This document shows, piece by piece, positions 9,442 through 17,415 of a stretch of 64,000 nucleotides of DNA. Origin of the DNA: Selenomonadaceae bacterium. GTDB taxonomy: Bacteria; Bacillota; Negativicutes; Selenomonadales; Selenomonadaceae. Made by a program: the position numbers and the translations under genes. The DNA lies in assembly GCA_017614505.1 (NCBI GenBank), contig JAGABT010000017.1, forward strand, positions 62,001-126,000. The letters are read 5' to 3'. A model generated the notes under the pieces. It was not told the origin of the DNA. It made no database searches and saw only the letters and a program-made list of their open reading frames with translations. Positions within the stretch are counted from its first letter, which is position 1. Each line of letters opens with the position of its first letter.

Positions 9442-11513
9442 GATTTGCCTCCAGACGCACCAGAATCGACAGCAACAGCCACGCCGGTCTCGTTGAAGGT
9501 TTTCATATCATTGAGCGCGGTAAGCGCCGCCTCGACGATTTCAGCGCCAATGCAGGCAATTTCTCCGTCGAAGCCGATACGCTGCCCTGGCTCGAAGTCG
9601 TAGTTAATCAGGTCGACGGCGTGAAGGATAAACGGGCGAATCTGCGGGCAAAGTTTTTCAATGTACCGCGCGATAATTTCAACGGCGCCGCAGTCAACGA
9701 CAATCAGCGTGGAGTTATGCGCGGCGGCTATCATTGCGCCAATCAGCGCGCCGGTAAGGCACTGGAACTTTTTCGGCACGTGGTTCAGAAAATCTTCGGG
9801 TTCAAATTTCAGCTCGCCCTTTCGCGTAAGGAGCGCGCTGGCAAAGCGTTCGTCAATCTTATCGAGGTTCCAGTCGCTGAGTTCGGTGAGAGCGATAATC
9901 GGCATGCTGAAAGAAATTTCCTCCGCCAGCGTCCGACCGAAATTAAAAGCAACCGTCGGACTCTGTTTAGGGTCGACGATACCCATGAAAATTTTTTTCG
10001 CGAAAGTGCGTGCCGTCATGCTGAAATCCATGGAGACGTTGCGCCGCGAGGAATTTCTGGAAGATTTTTTCGGGGAATTTTCGACGTTGGTAAAGGCAAG
10101 GGCGGCGTGGCGCAGGCGGTTGGAAGGCTTTTCGGAATTGGTGATACCGGCAACCTGCGCGGCAATATCCTCAAGCAGACCGAGACTTTTTTTCGGCTTA
10201 GTCAGACTGTCAAGGTATTCGCGGCAAAGATTCATCGCCTTGAAATGGAGCGTCGGCATCGTCTTAAGGTAAAAGCTGAAGGTTTTGTCAGTGGCGGCAA
10301 TTTGTTCCTCATGCTCCCCGTTCATTTCGCGAATCATCATGGGGTAGGAGCGCGGAACGTTAAAATCGTTGACGCTGAAGGGCGGGTCGAAAGGTTCAAG
10401 GCGCTGGTCGTCGCTGAGCTGGAAATCCAGATTGACTTCCTCAACGTGAATATCGCCGTCGAAATTTTTCACGAAATAATCTTCGAGGTCGTCAATGCTG
10501 GAAATATTAGTCATCTCGCTCAGACCGATTTTTTCAAGCAAATCGTTGACCATAGCCTCTTCGTTGGCGTCGTCGTCTTCCTTGAAGTCGCTAAGGTCGC
10601 CGTGGAAATCGTCGCCGTCTTCGCAGACGTAAATATACGCCAGCCTGTCAAGTACGTGCGCGGCAATCGAGGAGCCAATCGCCTCGCCGAGCGCCAGATC
10701 AAGCGTAAACATTGGCGTAAGGTTGAGATAATCCAGAATTTCGCGGTGACCGGTTTCGCGCCCAAGGTGCGCGGCGATAAGGCAGTCGCAGGCGGTTTCG
10801 TCAATCAAGTCAGCGAGGAGCGCGGCGGCGGCGGTATTGAAGCCGTCCAGAATGACAACGCAGTCATGCTTTGCGGCGGCAAGAATCACGCCAGCCATTG
10901 CGCCGAACTCAAAGCCGCCAACTGCCGCCAGCACGGCAATAGCGTCCATAGGGTCGGGGTCGTGAACCTGCAAAATTTTGCGGACAACCTTCAGCTTATT
11001 TTTGAAGCAGGCGTCGGAAATATTCGAGCCGCGCCCTGTAACTTTTTTGGGGCTGGTTTCGAGAATCGTGGCGGTTATCGCGGCGGCGACGGTCGTGTTG
11101 GCAATTCCCATTTCGCCGATAAGGAAGCAGTTGTAGCCCGCCTTGACAGCCTTTTCCACCAAATCCTTGCCGACTTTTATGGAGCGGCGAGCCTGCGCGC
11201 GCGTCATTGCGGGAGCCTCGGCGATATTGCCGGTACCCAGCGCGATTTTCCTGTTGACGATATTCGGCAGGCTGGAAATATCCGCGTTGACGCCCACGTC
11301 GACTACGACGAGTTCGGAATGGCAGAAATTCGCAAAGGCGTTAGCAGCAGCGCCCTTGTCAACGAGGTAGTTTTTAACCATGCCGGCGGTGGTGGACTGC
11401 GGGTAGGCGCTGACGTTCATTTGGGCGACGCCGTGATCCGCGCAGAAAATAAATGTACATTTTTTGGTTTTGCCGAGGCTGCGGTAAAGGTCAGTCATAT
11501 CGGTGAAAGTCAT
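9438..11513 (-). CDS. Tandem CobT-like (nicotinate-nucleotide:base phosphoribosyltransferase) fusion
   Basis: 691 residues containing two CobT-related halves. The first half (about 1-310) starts directly at the FIFCADHGV core and carries the usual middle (GEMGIANTTVAAA, GRGSNISD) and the active-site-like AAHLGRETGH with LGEAIGSS, but lacks the CobT N-terminus. The second half (about 430-691) begins with a typical CobT N-terminus (LDSLTKPKKSLGLLEDIAAQ) and ends with a typical C-terminus (ALNDMKTFNETGVA), yet its core is eroded. An acidic linker rich in D/E lies between (about 310-350). CobT activates lower-ligand bases for cobamides; in Negativicutes the related ArsA/ArsB pair activates phenolic bases. 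The fusion may correspond to such a pair. Start 11513 directly abuts the upstream stop. Confidence 0.75.
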   Translation of the reverse strand: MTFTDMTDLYRSLGKTKKCTFIFCADHGVAQMNVSAYPQSTTAGMVKNYLVDKGAAANAFANFCHSELVVVDVGVNADISSLPNIVNRKIALGTGNIAEAPAMTRAQARRSIKVGKDLVEKAVKAGYNCFLIGEMGIANTTVAAAITATILETSPKKVTGRGSNISDACFKNKLKVVRKILQVHDPDPMDAIAVLAAVGGFEFGAMAGVILAAAKHDCVVILDGFNTAAAALLADLIDETACDCLIAAHLGRETGHREILDYLNLTPMFTLDLALGEAIGSSIAAHVLDRLAYIYVCEDGDDFHGDLSDFKEDDDANEEAMVNDLLEKIGLSEMTNISSIDDLEDYFVKNFDGDIHVEEVNLDFQLSDDQRLEPFDPPFSVNDFNVPRSYPMMIREMNGEHEEQIAATDKTFSFYLKTMPTLHFKAMNLCREYLDSLTKPKKSLGLLEDIAAQVAGITNSEKPSNRLRHAALAFTNVENSPKKSSRNSSRRNVSMDFSMTARTFAKKIFMGIVDPKQSPTVAFNFGRTLAEEISFSMPIIALTELSDWNLDKIDERFASALLTRKGELKFEPEDFLNHVPKKFQCLTGALIGAMIAAAHNSTLIVVDCGAVEIIARYIEKLCPQIRPFILHAVDLINYDFEPGQRIGFDGEIACIGAEIVEAALTALNDMKTFNETGVAVAVDSGASGGKS

Positions 11514-11957
11514 CTAATTGCCCCTCCGAATCAGCGTTTTAACAACCTTAGCGCCGACGTTTTTCACGCGCCGGAGTGGAGCGACGCGGGTTTTAATTTT
11601 AGGCGTGACTTCGTGTTCCTGCCCAAAATCGCCGCGCTTGAGGAAGGTGGATTTGATTTTATCCGGCTGAAAGAATTTGCGCAGAATTTTTTCGAGCGCT
11701 TCGGGATTGGAATTTTCAGTGCAGGTAAAAATATCGGCGGCGACGTAGCGCAGCGCGGAATAAACGTGAAGTGCAACGTGACCTTCGCGGAAGGCGCCGA
11801 TAATCGTGCTGTGGTCGTGAGCTGTATGCTCGGCGCTGAAGTTGGGTTCGTGGCTGAAAAAGGCGCTCAGGAGATTCTTAATCGCGTCGATGTCGGTTAA
11901 TTTTTTTTCGTTGCAGTTATATAAATCCAGCGTCAGTTGACGCGCCAAAATTTTCAT
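11514..11957 (-). CDS. S-adenosylmethionine-decarboxylase-like protein lacking the pyruvoyl serine
   Basis: 147 residues with the AdoMetDC (SpeH/SpeD prokaryotic) fold signature: LDLYNCN near the start, DHSTIIGA, the HVALHVY strand with its His, and AADIFTC with the conserved Cys. In active enzymes the chain is cut at a Glu-Ser bond and the Ser becomes the pyruvoyl cofactor. Here that site reads R-E-G-H: the codon is GGT (Gly), so self-processing should be impossible. A basic tail of about 30 residues (KIKTRVAPLRRVKN) extends beyond the family length. ATG 11957 has an AGAAAGGAA ribosome binding site. It sits upstream of and abuts the tandem CobT gene, suggesting a joint role. No other polyamine gene is nearby. 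Confidence 0.7.
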   Translation of the reverse strand: MKILARQLTLDLYNCNEKKLTDIDAIKNLLSAFFSHEPNFSAEHTAHDHSTIIGAFREGHVALHVYSALRYVAADIFTCTENSNPEALEKILRKFFQPDKIKSTFLKRGDFGQEHEVTPKIKTRVAPLRRVKNVGAKVVKTLIRRGN

Positions 11958-11969
11958 AGCGATTCCTTT

Positions 11970-13070
11970 CTATTCGGTCGGCATCAAAATAATATGGACG
12001 GGCAGATTCGAGGCGCCAGGCGGGGAAAATTCAAAGCTGACCCTGCCGCTGTAACTTCCAAGCTCGCAAAATTCCATTTCGCTCGTCCAAAAAGCGAAAC
12101 CGTCTTCGCGGGCTTTCTGAACGTCTTCAGTTTCTGGAGGGGTCTTATCGCCAAAGAAAAGTCTGCCGCGCGGCGTAGGGATAACGCCGGAATTTTTGCC
12201 GTAGCTGAAGCGCATGGCTCCGGCGTAGGTGCCGCCGAGCGGGCTGAGGACGTAGCGCGTCGGGGCTTTGGTTTTGAAATTCAGAATGTAATTGACGCCG
12301 TAGTTCCCTGCGTTTATGACTTCGGCGCCGTCGGTCGCGTCAACGCCGTGCTTGTACAAATCCGTTGCGTCGTCGACCAGCAGGACGTAACCGATACCGT
12401 CGGTTGCGGGGTTGTAGTCGCGGCGGAGCTTGAAGACGCGGTTCATGTTTTTGAAGGTGCCGCGCAGCTGGTATTCATCGCGCGGGAGAATTTCGGCGTA
12501 GCTGACGAATTTAAGCGGGTCGGCGTAGGGCGGACACATCAGCACGTAAATTCGGACGGCGCCTTTCGCGTGGAAATCGTAGACGCCGTGGATTAATTGT
12601 CCCGCGTCGATAATGGTACTGCTCATTTTTTCATGAAGGAGCTTGCGTTCGCCCTTAGCCAGCTTAATTTTGCCGTGGAAATTATTTTTCATGTAGTGGA
12701 GCTGGGTGTCCTTGCCGACCTGCAGATAATTCGCGCTGGGCTCGGCAAATCCGCCGCGCGTGACTTCGACGGTATTGGCTTTGCCGGAAACGTTCTCGAC
12801 GATAACGGCGATTTTTTTCTTGAAGCCGGAATCGTTGAGGTGGTAGAAAAGGACGCGCGCCTCGCCTTCGACAACGTCGGTGTAGAGAATGCCGTTTTGC
12901 GTGACGTATTCGGGGCTGTCTGAAAAAATCAGCGTGCCGCCGGTATCTTCAACTTCGACGGGCAGGCGTTTCATCGGCAGCGGTTCAAAGTTTTTTGCCA
13001 GAACCGGCAGTGCGGCGAATGAAGTTACGAGTGCCAGCGCCGCCGCGCAGATTTTTCGTGTCAAGTTCAA
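11970..13070 (-). CDS. Secreted protein of unknown function
   Basis: 366 residues with a clear signal peptide (residues 1-25, ending LPVLAKN). I do not recognise a family. The rest is beta-strand-rich with many aromatic residues and no cysteine cluster: SPEYVTQNGILYTDVVEGEARVLFYH resembles secreted proteins that pack as beta-sandwiches, and a Gly-rich stretch (SPLGGTYAGAMRFSYG) follows near residue 280. The TTG start follows the stop of the polysaccharide deacetylase by a few bases, so the two are likely cotranscribed, and a cell-envelope role is inferred only from that neighbour and from export. Confidence 0.75.
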   Translation of the reverse strand: MNLTRKICAAALALVTSFAALPVLAKNFEPLPMKRLPVEVEDTGGTLIFSDSPEYVTQNGILYTDVVEGEARVLFYHLNDSGFKKKIAVIVENVSGKANTVEVTRGGFAEPSANYLQVGKDTQLHYMKNNFHGKIKLAKGERKLLHEKMSSTIIDAGQLIHGVYDFHAKGAVRIYVLMCPPYADPLKFVSYAEILPRDEYQLRGTFKNMNRVFKLRRDYNPATDGIGYVLLVDDATDLYKHGVDATDGAEVINAGNYGVNYILNFKTKAPTRYVLSPLGGTYAGAMRFSYGKNSGVIPTPRGRLFFGDKTPPETEDVQKAREDGFAFWTSEMEFCELGSYSGRVSFEFSPPGASNLPVHIILMPTE

Positions 13071-13076
13071 AAAGTT

Positions 13077-13841
13077 TCAACCTTTCAGCTTTGCAAAAAT
13101 TTCAGCCTTGAGGAGCCGCCAGCGAAATTCGTAAATCCCGAAACGCGGCTTGCGGATATGAACGCGGCGCAGGGTAAAAGGGTCGCTGTCGAGCGTGTTC
13201 AAGCCCGCTTCGCCGGTAACCGCCGCCAGATAATTTTCGTCCTTGAGCATCTGGATAATCTGGGAATTGTAGACGCCGTTGGGATAGGACAGACTGGCGA
13301 TTGGGTCTAAGCCGTTCCATTCCAGAAAAATTTTCGACACGCGGATTTGGTTTGCCAGCAAATCGTCGCTGAGCGTGACCAGCGGCAAATGGTCGGCGGT
13401 ATGCGAACCAATTTCAATTCCGCGCCGCTGCATATCCTTGAGCTGTTCCAAATCGAGATAGCCAGATTTGCCGAGTTCGTTGGTGATGACAAAAACTACG
13501 GCGGTCATGCCGTGCGCCTCCAGAATCGGCAGCATTTCGTAATAGTTGTCCGCGTAGCCGTCGTCGAAAGTCAGAATAATCGGCTTGGCTGGCAGCGGAG
13601 AGCCGAAACGCTGGGCGCGAATAAAATCGTTCAAAGTTATCGTAGTATACCCGTTTTCCTGCAGATAATCAAGCTGGGCTGAAAATTCGGCGGGCGGCAC
13701 GTTGTAAATTTCCGAGCTGGGGTCTGGATTTTGCGTTATCGTGTGGTACTCCAGAATTGGAAAGCCTTCGGGCGCGGGCTGAACAAAAATTATTCCCAAA
13801 AAAATCACGGCAATCAAGATTAGCCCGCTAAGAAATCGCAA
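13077..13841 (-). CDS. Membrane-anchored polysaccharide deacetylase (NodB family)
   Basis: About 254 residues. An N-terminal hydrophobic segment (SGLILIAVIFLGIIFV) anchors or exports it. The NodB domain shows the metal/catalytic motif LTFDDGYADN (near residue 90) and the second motif SHTADHLPL with two His (near 155), followed by ASLSYPNGVYN. Such enzymes remove acetyl groups from peptidoglycan or surface polysaccharide. GGAG at 13854-13857 is too close to GTG 13850 and better spaced for TTG 13841, which is chosen. First gene of the minus-strand cluster running down to nagA. Confidence 0.88.
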   Translation of the reverse strand: MRFLSGLILIAVIFLGIIFVQPAPEGFPILEYHTITQNPDPSSEIYNVPPAEFSAQLDYLQENGYTTITLNDFIRAQRFGSPLPAKPIILTFDDGYADNYYEMLPILEAHGMTAVVFVITNELGKSGYLDLEQLKDMQRRGIEIGSHTADHLPLVTLSDDLLANQIRVSKIFLEWNGLDPIASLSYPNGVYNSQIIQMLKDENYLAAVTGEAGLNTLDSDPFTLRRVHIRKPRFGIYEFRWRLLKAEIFAKLKG

Positions 13842-13861
13842 AATAATCACGCTCCAATTTA

Positions 13862-13890
13862 TTGACTTTCTTTATGTTAAAATGTATAAT
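13862..13890 (+). promoter_or_regulatory. Promoter for tRNA-Leu
   Basis: TTGACT at 13862-13867 and a perfect TATAAT at 13885-13890 with 17-bp spacing, about 30 bp before the tRNA. It sits back to back with the start of the divergent deacetylase gene. Confidence 0.8.
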
Positions 13891-13920
13891 TGAAATGGTG
13901 AATTAGGAAACGGAGTAGCT

Positions 13921-14005
13921 GCGGATGTGGCGGAACTGGCAGACGCGCCGGACTTAGAATCCGGTGCCATCAGGCGTATGGGTTCAAGTCCCTTCATCCG
14001 CACCA
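13921..14005 (+). tRNA. tRNA-Leu (anticodon TAG)
   Basis: Acceptor stem GCGGATG/CATCCGC (13921-13927 and 13995-14001), anticodon stem CCGGA/TCCGG around the loop CTTAGAA giving anticodon TAG, a long variable arm as expected for Leu, the T-loop GGTTCAAGTCC, discriminator A and an encoded CCA (14003-14005). It reads CUA and related leucine codons. Confidence 0.97.
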
Positions 14006-14029
14006 TTAAATATTGCAGTTCTTAAAGGA

Positions 14030-14058
14030 GCGTCTGAGCTTGTTCAGGCGCTTCTTTT
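14030..14058 (+). terminator. Terminator after tRNA-Leu
   Basis: GCGTCTGA (14030-14037) and TCAGGCGC (14044-14051) pair with one G-U wobble around a 6-nt loop and are followed by TTCTTTTC. Confidence 0.75.
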
Positions 14059-14109
14059 CGGTTGGAAAAATTTCGCTGCGCTGGCTTTTTGTACTGAGTA
14101 CAGCTGTAT

Positions 14110-15663
14110 CTATTCCCGCCCGCCGTCTAAAATTTCGCGATAAATTTTCTCAAGCGCCCGCATATATCTTTTTCCGTCCATGAGCCGCGACGCCAGAACT
14201 TTTTCCCGCAAATTCAAATTCCTTCGCTGCGAAAGTCCGACGGCTTTTTTTATGTACTCGCCAGCATCCTGCGCGATAAATTCCTGACAACCGGCGGCAG
14301 TCAAAATCGACGCGCCAAGCCCGCCGCGCAAAGTTACCACCGGCACGCCCATATACAGCGCCTCGCAGGTCGTCACACCGCCGTTATAGGGGAAAGTATC
14401 CAGCGCAATGTCAATATCGTTGTACTGCTCAAGGTAGTCGCGGCTGTACGGACGCAGTTCGACTGGCAAATCTTTCAGACGCCGCATGACAATTTTCCGT
14501 CCGTCGGGGACACTGCAGATTTTGCTTTTGACAATCAGCCTGGAATTTGGGACGGCGTTCAGAATTTCGCGCCAGAGTTCCAGCACTTCATCGGTAACCT
14601 TTGCAAAATTGTTGAAACTGCCGAAAGTCACGCGGCTGTTTTTTTTATGAGCAACGGCAGGCATGTCAGCGAACGGCGCGTAGCAAAGCTGGCAGCCCTC
14701 AACGCGCAGAATTTTTTCGGTGAAATTATTTTCATCGGCGGCGCAGTTTGTATCGCTCAAAACGTAGTCGACGGCGCTAAGACCGGTCGTAGCCGTGTAG
14801 CCAATCGCGCAGATTTGAACGGGCGCGGGCTTGTACGCCAGAACCGGCAGGCAGGAATTTTGCGTATGTCCAGACAGGTCAACGAGTATATCAATCCCGT
14901 CCGCGTAAATAATCCGCGCAACAGTTTCCGCGTCCAAGCCGTTCAAGTCCCGCCAGTGAACTTTGTCGTTTTTCAGCTTAGCCGTGACGAAATCGCTGGC
15001 GCCGTTTTGGTAGACGCTCACTTCAAAATTTTCAGCGTCGAAGTCACTGAGCAGCGGCTTGACGAAATTGGCAACTGCATGCTGGCGAAAATCCGGCGAA
15101 ATGTACCCGACACGAATTTTCTTACCGGCGTGATGATTTTCGTGCTGGAACTGCTCGACGCCCGCGAAAAATTTATCGTATTCCTGCGCGACGGATTTAG
15201 CGGCGCCGCCGTTGTAGTTGCTAAGGAACAGGTGCTTTGAAAAAAGTTCCGCACTGCCGGTAAGGGCGCTGGCTTCGCGCAGATTTTCAGCGGCGGTTTT
15301 CGCGTCGCCGGCAAGGTACAGACTGTTGGCGCTCCAGGCAAGCGCTTTGCTCAGAATTTTTCTATTGCCAGTCGCGCGGGCTTCGGCTTGAACTTCAGCG
15401 AAACTTTTCAGCGCGACGATAAGTTCAAACCTTTCAGCGGCAACGGCGGCTTTAACCAATCGCCCGCGAAGATTATCCGGCGCGAGCTTTTCAGCGGCGT
15501 CAAGGTTTCCAAGATACAAATTAGCTTCAGCGAGAACGGCAAAACCGTCGGCAGAATTTTTATCCAGCTCCAAAATTTCCTGCGCCGCGCCGAGCATTGC
15601 CTGAGCGTTACCGTCGTCCGCGAATTTGTCAGCCAGACGCAGCCAGTCAGAAATTTCTTCCAC
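14110..15663 (-). CDS. GT41 (O-GlcNAc-transferase-like) glycosyltransferase with TPR-like N-terminus
   Basis: About 517 residues. The N-terminal 150 residues are helical and TPR-like (AEANLYLGNLDAAEKL, SANSLYLAGDAKTAAENL). The C-terminal part matches the SPINDLY/OGT catalytic region: RVGYISPDFRQHAVANF, DILVDLSGHT, APVQICAIGYTATTGL, TFGSFNNFAKVTDEV and the nucleotide-sugar region DTFPYNGGVTTCEAL. Bacterial homologues add sugars to proteins, for example flagellins or adhesins; the target here is unknown. AGGTGA precedes GTG 15663 with good spacing, and this start is preferred over GTG 15672, which directly abuts the ABC gene stop. Probably cotranscribed with the ABC transporter upstream. Confidence 0.85.
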   Translation of the reverse strand: MEEISDWLRLADKFADDGNAQAMLGAAQEILELDKNSADGFAVLAEANLYLGNLDAAEKLAPDNLRGRLVKAAVAAERFELIVALKSFAEVQAEARATGNRKILSKALAWSANSLYLAGDAKTAAENLREASALTGSAELFSKHLFLSNYNGGAAKSVAQEYDKFFAGVEQFQHENHHAGKKIRVGYISPDFRQHAVANFVKPLLSDFDAENFEVSVYQNGASDFVTAKLKNDKVHWRDLNGLDAETVARIIYADGIDILVDLSGHTQNSCLPVLAYKPAPVQICAIGYTATTGLSAVDYVLSDTNCAADENNFTEKILRVEGCQLCYAPFADMPAVAHKKNSRVTFGSFNNFAKVTDEVLELWREILNAVPNSRLIVKSKICSVPDGRKIVMRRLKDLPVELRPYSRDYLEQYNDIDIALDTFPYNGGVTTCEALYMGVPVVTLRGGLGASILTAAGCQEFIAQDAGEYIKKAVGLSQRRNLNLREKVLASRLMDGKRYMRALEKIYREILDGGRE

Positions 15664-15672
15664 GAAAATCAC

Positions 15673-16773
15673 CTAAAGTTTGAAACTGATTTTGTTGACG
15701 CCGCCCTCGTAGCTGTGCGAAAAATCCTTCGTGACATTGCGCAAAATCACGGCGCCCAAATCTTCTTCGTCGAATTTTTCATTCGCCAGCGGATTATAAT
15801 TTTTGCCGCCGCAGAGGACTTTAAACTCGGTCTGCTTAACCGCCTCGGCGTAGGTTATGTCGATTACCATAGAAATTTCGTCGCCCGCGCAGGCGTTGTC
15901 GAGCATTTCGTAAATAATTTCCTCGCAGCAAAGCTGGACGCGGTAAGTGTATTTATTGCTCAGCCCGTATTTTTCGGCGAACAGCGCGATTTTGTTCTGC
16001 ATTTCCATAAGGTCGAAGTGGCGCTCGGTAATTTCGTAGTGGAAATATTTTTCGCGCTGAATGAAGGCGACAGTTTTCTCGCGCTTGGGGTTGTCGAAAA
16101 TTTCAGCGGGCGTACCCTGCTCGTAAATTCCGCCGTCCGCGAAAAATAGAATCTTCGTAGCGACTTCGCGCGCAAAGTTCATTTCGTGCGTGACGATAAT
16201 CATAGTCAGATTTTTTTTGGCGAGCATGCGAATAACTGCCAGAACTTCACCGACCATTGTCGGATCGAGCGCGCTGGTAGGCTCGTCGAACAGAATAACT
16301 TTCGGGTTCATCATCAAAGTGCGGCAAATTGCGATACGCTGCTGCTGGCCGCCAGATAAAACTTGCGGGTAAGCGTCAGCCTTAGCGACAAGCCCGACCT
16401 GCACGAGAAGTTCCATGGCTTTTTTCTCAGCGTCGGCGCGCGGCATTTTTAAAAGCGTAACCGGCGCAAGGCACAGGTTGTCCATAACGTTCAGGTGCGC
16501 GAAAAGATTGAACCGCTGGTAGACCATTCCCATGCTCTGGCGGATTTTGTCAATGTCGCAGTCCGGCGCGGTAATTTCCTGTCCGTCGATAAAAATATTT
16601 CCGGCGTCGGGCGTCTCCAAAAGCTCAATACAGCGCAGGAAAACGCTCTTGCCGCAGCCGGAGCCGCCGATAATCACAATGCGCTCGCCTTCCTCAACGC
16701 TGAAGTTCACGCCGCGCAGAACGCTCAAATCGCCAAATTTTTTGCTAAGCCCGCGAATTTCGATAACGCTCAT
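15673..16773 (-). CDS. Amino-acid ABC transporter ATPase fused to a GHKL/RsbW-like domain
   Basis: 366 residues. Residues 1-245 are a GlnQ/HisP-type ATPase: Walker A GGSGCGKS, Q-loop YQRFNLF, signature LSGGQQQR, Walker B VILFDEP, switch His in VTHEM. Standard relatives end near residue 245. Here about 115 more residues follow that resemble the anti-sigma/serine-kinase branch of the GHKL ATPase fold: an N-box-like EEIIYEMLDNA, a later D-E-E-D-LGAVILRNV and the closing GGVNKISFKL. Its ATG overlaps the permease stop (ATGA). It energises import by the permease at 16770 with the two lipoproteins; the extra domain may couple transport to signalling. The GHKL call is moderate. Confidence 0.85.
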   Translation of the reverse strand: MSVIEIRGLSKKFGDLSVLRGVNFSVEEGERIVIIGGSGCGKSVFLRCIELLETPDAGNIFIDGQEITAPDCDIDKIRQSMGMVYQRFNLFAHLNVMDNLCLAPVTLLKMPRADAEKKAMELLVQVGLVAKADAYPQVLSGGQQQRIAICRTLMMNPKVILFDEPTSALDPTMVGEVLAVIRMLAKKNLTMIIVTHEMNFAREVATKILFFADGGIYEQGTPAEIFDNPKREKTVAFIQREKYFHYEITERHFDLMEMQNKIALFAEKYGLSNKYTYRVQLCCEEIIYEMLDNACAGDEISMVIDITYAEAVKQTEFKVLCGGKNYNPLANEKFDEEDLGAVILRNVTKDFSHSYEGGVNKISFKL

Positions 16774-17414
16774 TTTTTATCACCAAAATGGAAAATTTTG
16801 TGCACGGCGTAGGACAGCGCCAGATAAATCAGCATTCCGCCGATTATCGTAATCATTGGCTGCATCGTGCGCGACGCCGTGTTGTTTATGACGCGCGTCA
16901 AATCAGTTATCGTGACGTAGCCGACGACGCTCGTCCACTGAATCAGATTTATGACCGTCGACTGGTAGACTGGCTTGGCGATTCTGACGATTTGCGGCAA
17001 AGCTACAAGCTTGAACGCCTGCCAGCGCGAAAATCCCAGCGTGCGCGCCGCCTCTACCTGTCCCGTGTCAATTCCCATAAGCGACGAGCGCAAAAGTTCC
17101 GCCACGTGCGCCGCCGTATGCATGGAAAATGTTATCACCGCGACGGCTATCGGGCTTATTCCGCTCCGCGCGAAGACGCCGTAAAATAAAAGCATGAGCA
17201 GCATTAAAACTGGCGAACCGCGAATTATTGAAATGTAGACCCGCGCGAAAATTTCCAGCGGCTTGATTTTCCCGACGCGCATTGAGCATAGCGCCGCGCC
17301 GATTATCGTACCAAAAAGGAGCGACAGCGCTGAAATTTCCACTGTCGCCCAGAGTCCGTTTAGAATTGTCAGCCACGCGCCGTCTTTGATGAAAATTTTG
17401 TAGACAAGCTCCAT
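16770..17414 (-). CDS. Polar amino-acid ABC transporter permease (HisM/GlnP family)
   Basis: 214 residues with about five membrane segments, starting with ATVEISALSLLFGTIIGAAL and the conserved cytoplasmic EAA loop seen as EAARTLGFSRWQAFKLVALPQ. It forms the membrane channel of the importer and partners with the ATPase downstream, whose start overlaps its stop. The upstream binding protein ends 1 base before its ATG, so this is a tight operon. Substrate is a polar or charged amino acid by family; the exact one is unknown. Confidence 0.93.
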   Translation of the reverse strand: MELVYKIFIKDGAWLTILNGLWATVEISALSLLFGTIIGAALCSMRVGKIKPLEIFARVYISIIRGSPVLMLLMLLFYGVFARSGISPIAVAVITFSMHTAAHVAELLRSSLMGIDTGQVEAARTLGFSRWQAFKLVALPQIVRIAKPVYQSTVINLIQWTSVVGYVTITDLTRVINNTASRTMQPMITIIGGMLIYLALSYAVHKIFHFGDKK

Positions 17415-17415
17415 G

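Noticed and set aside
9621..11900. 759-residue plus-strand open frame opposite the double CobT gene
   Set aside because: Low-complexity translation without motifs; the opposite strand carries clear CobT motifs. Antisense artefact of codon bias.
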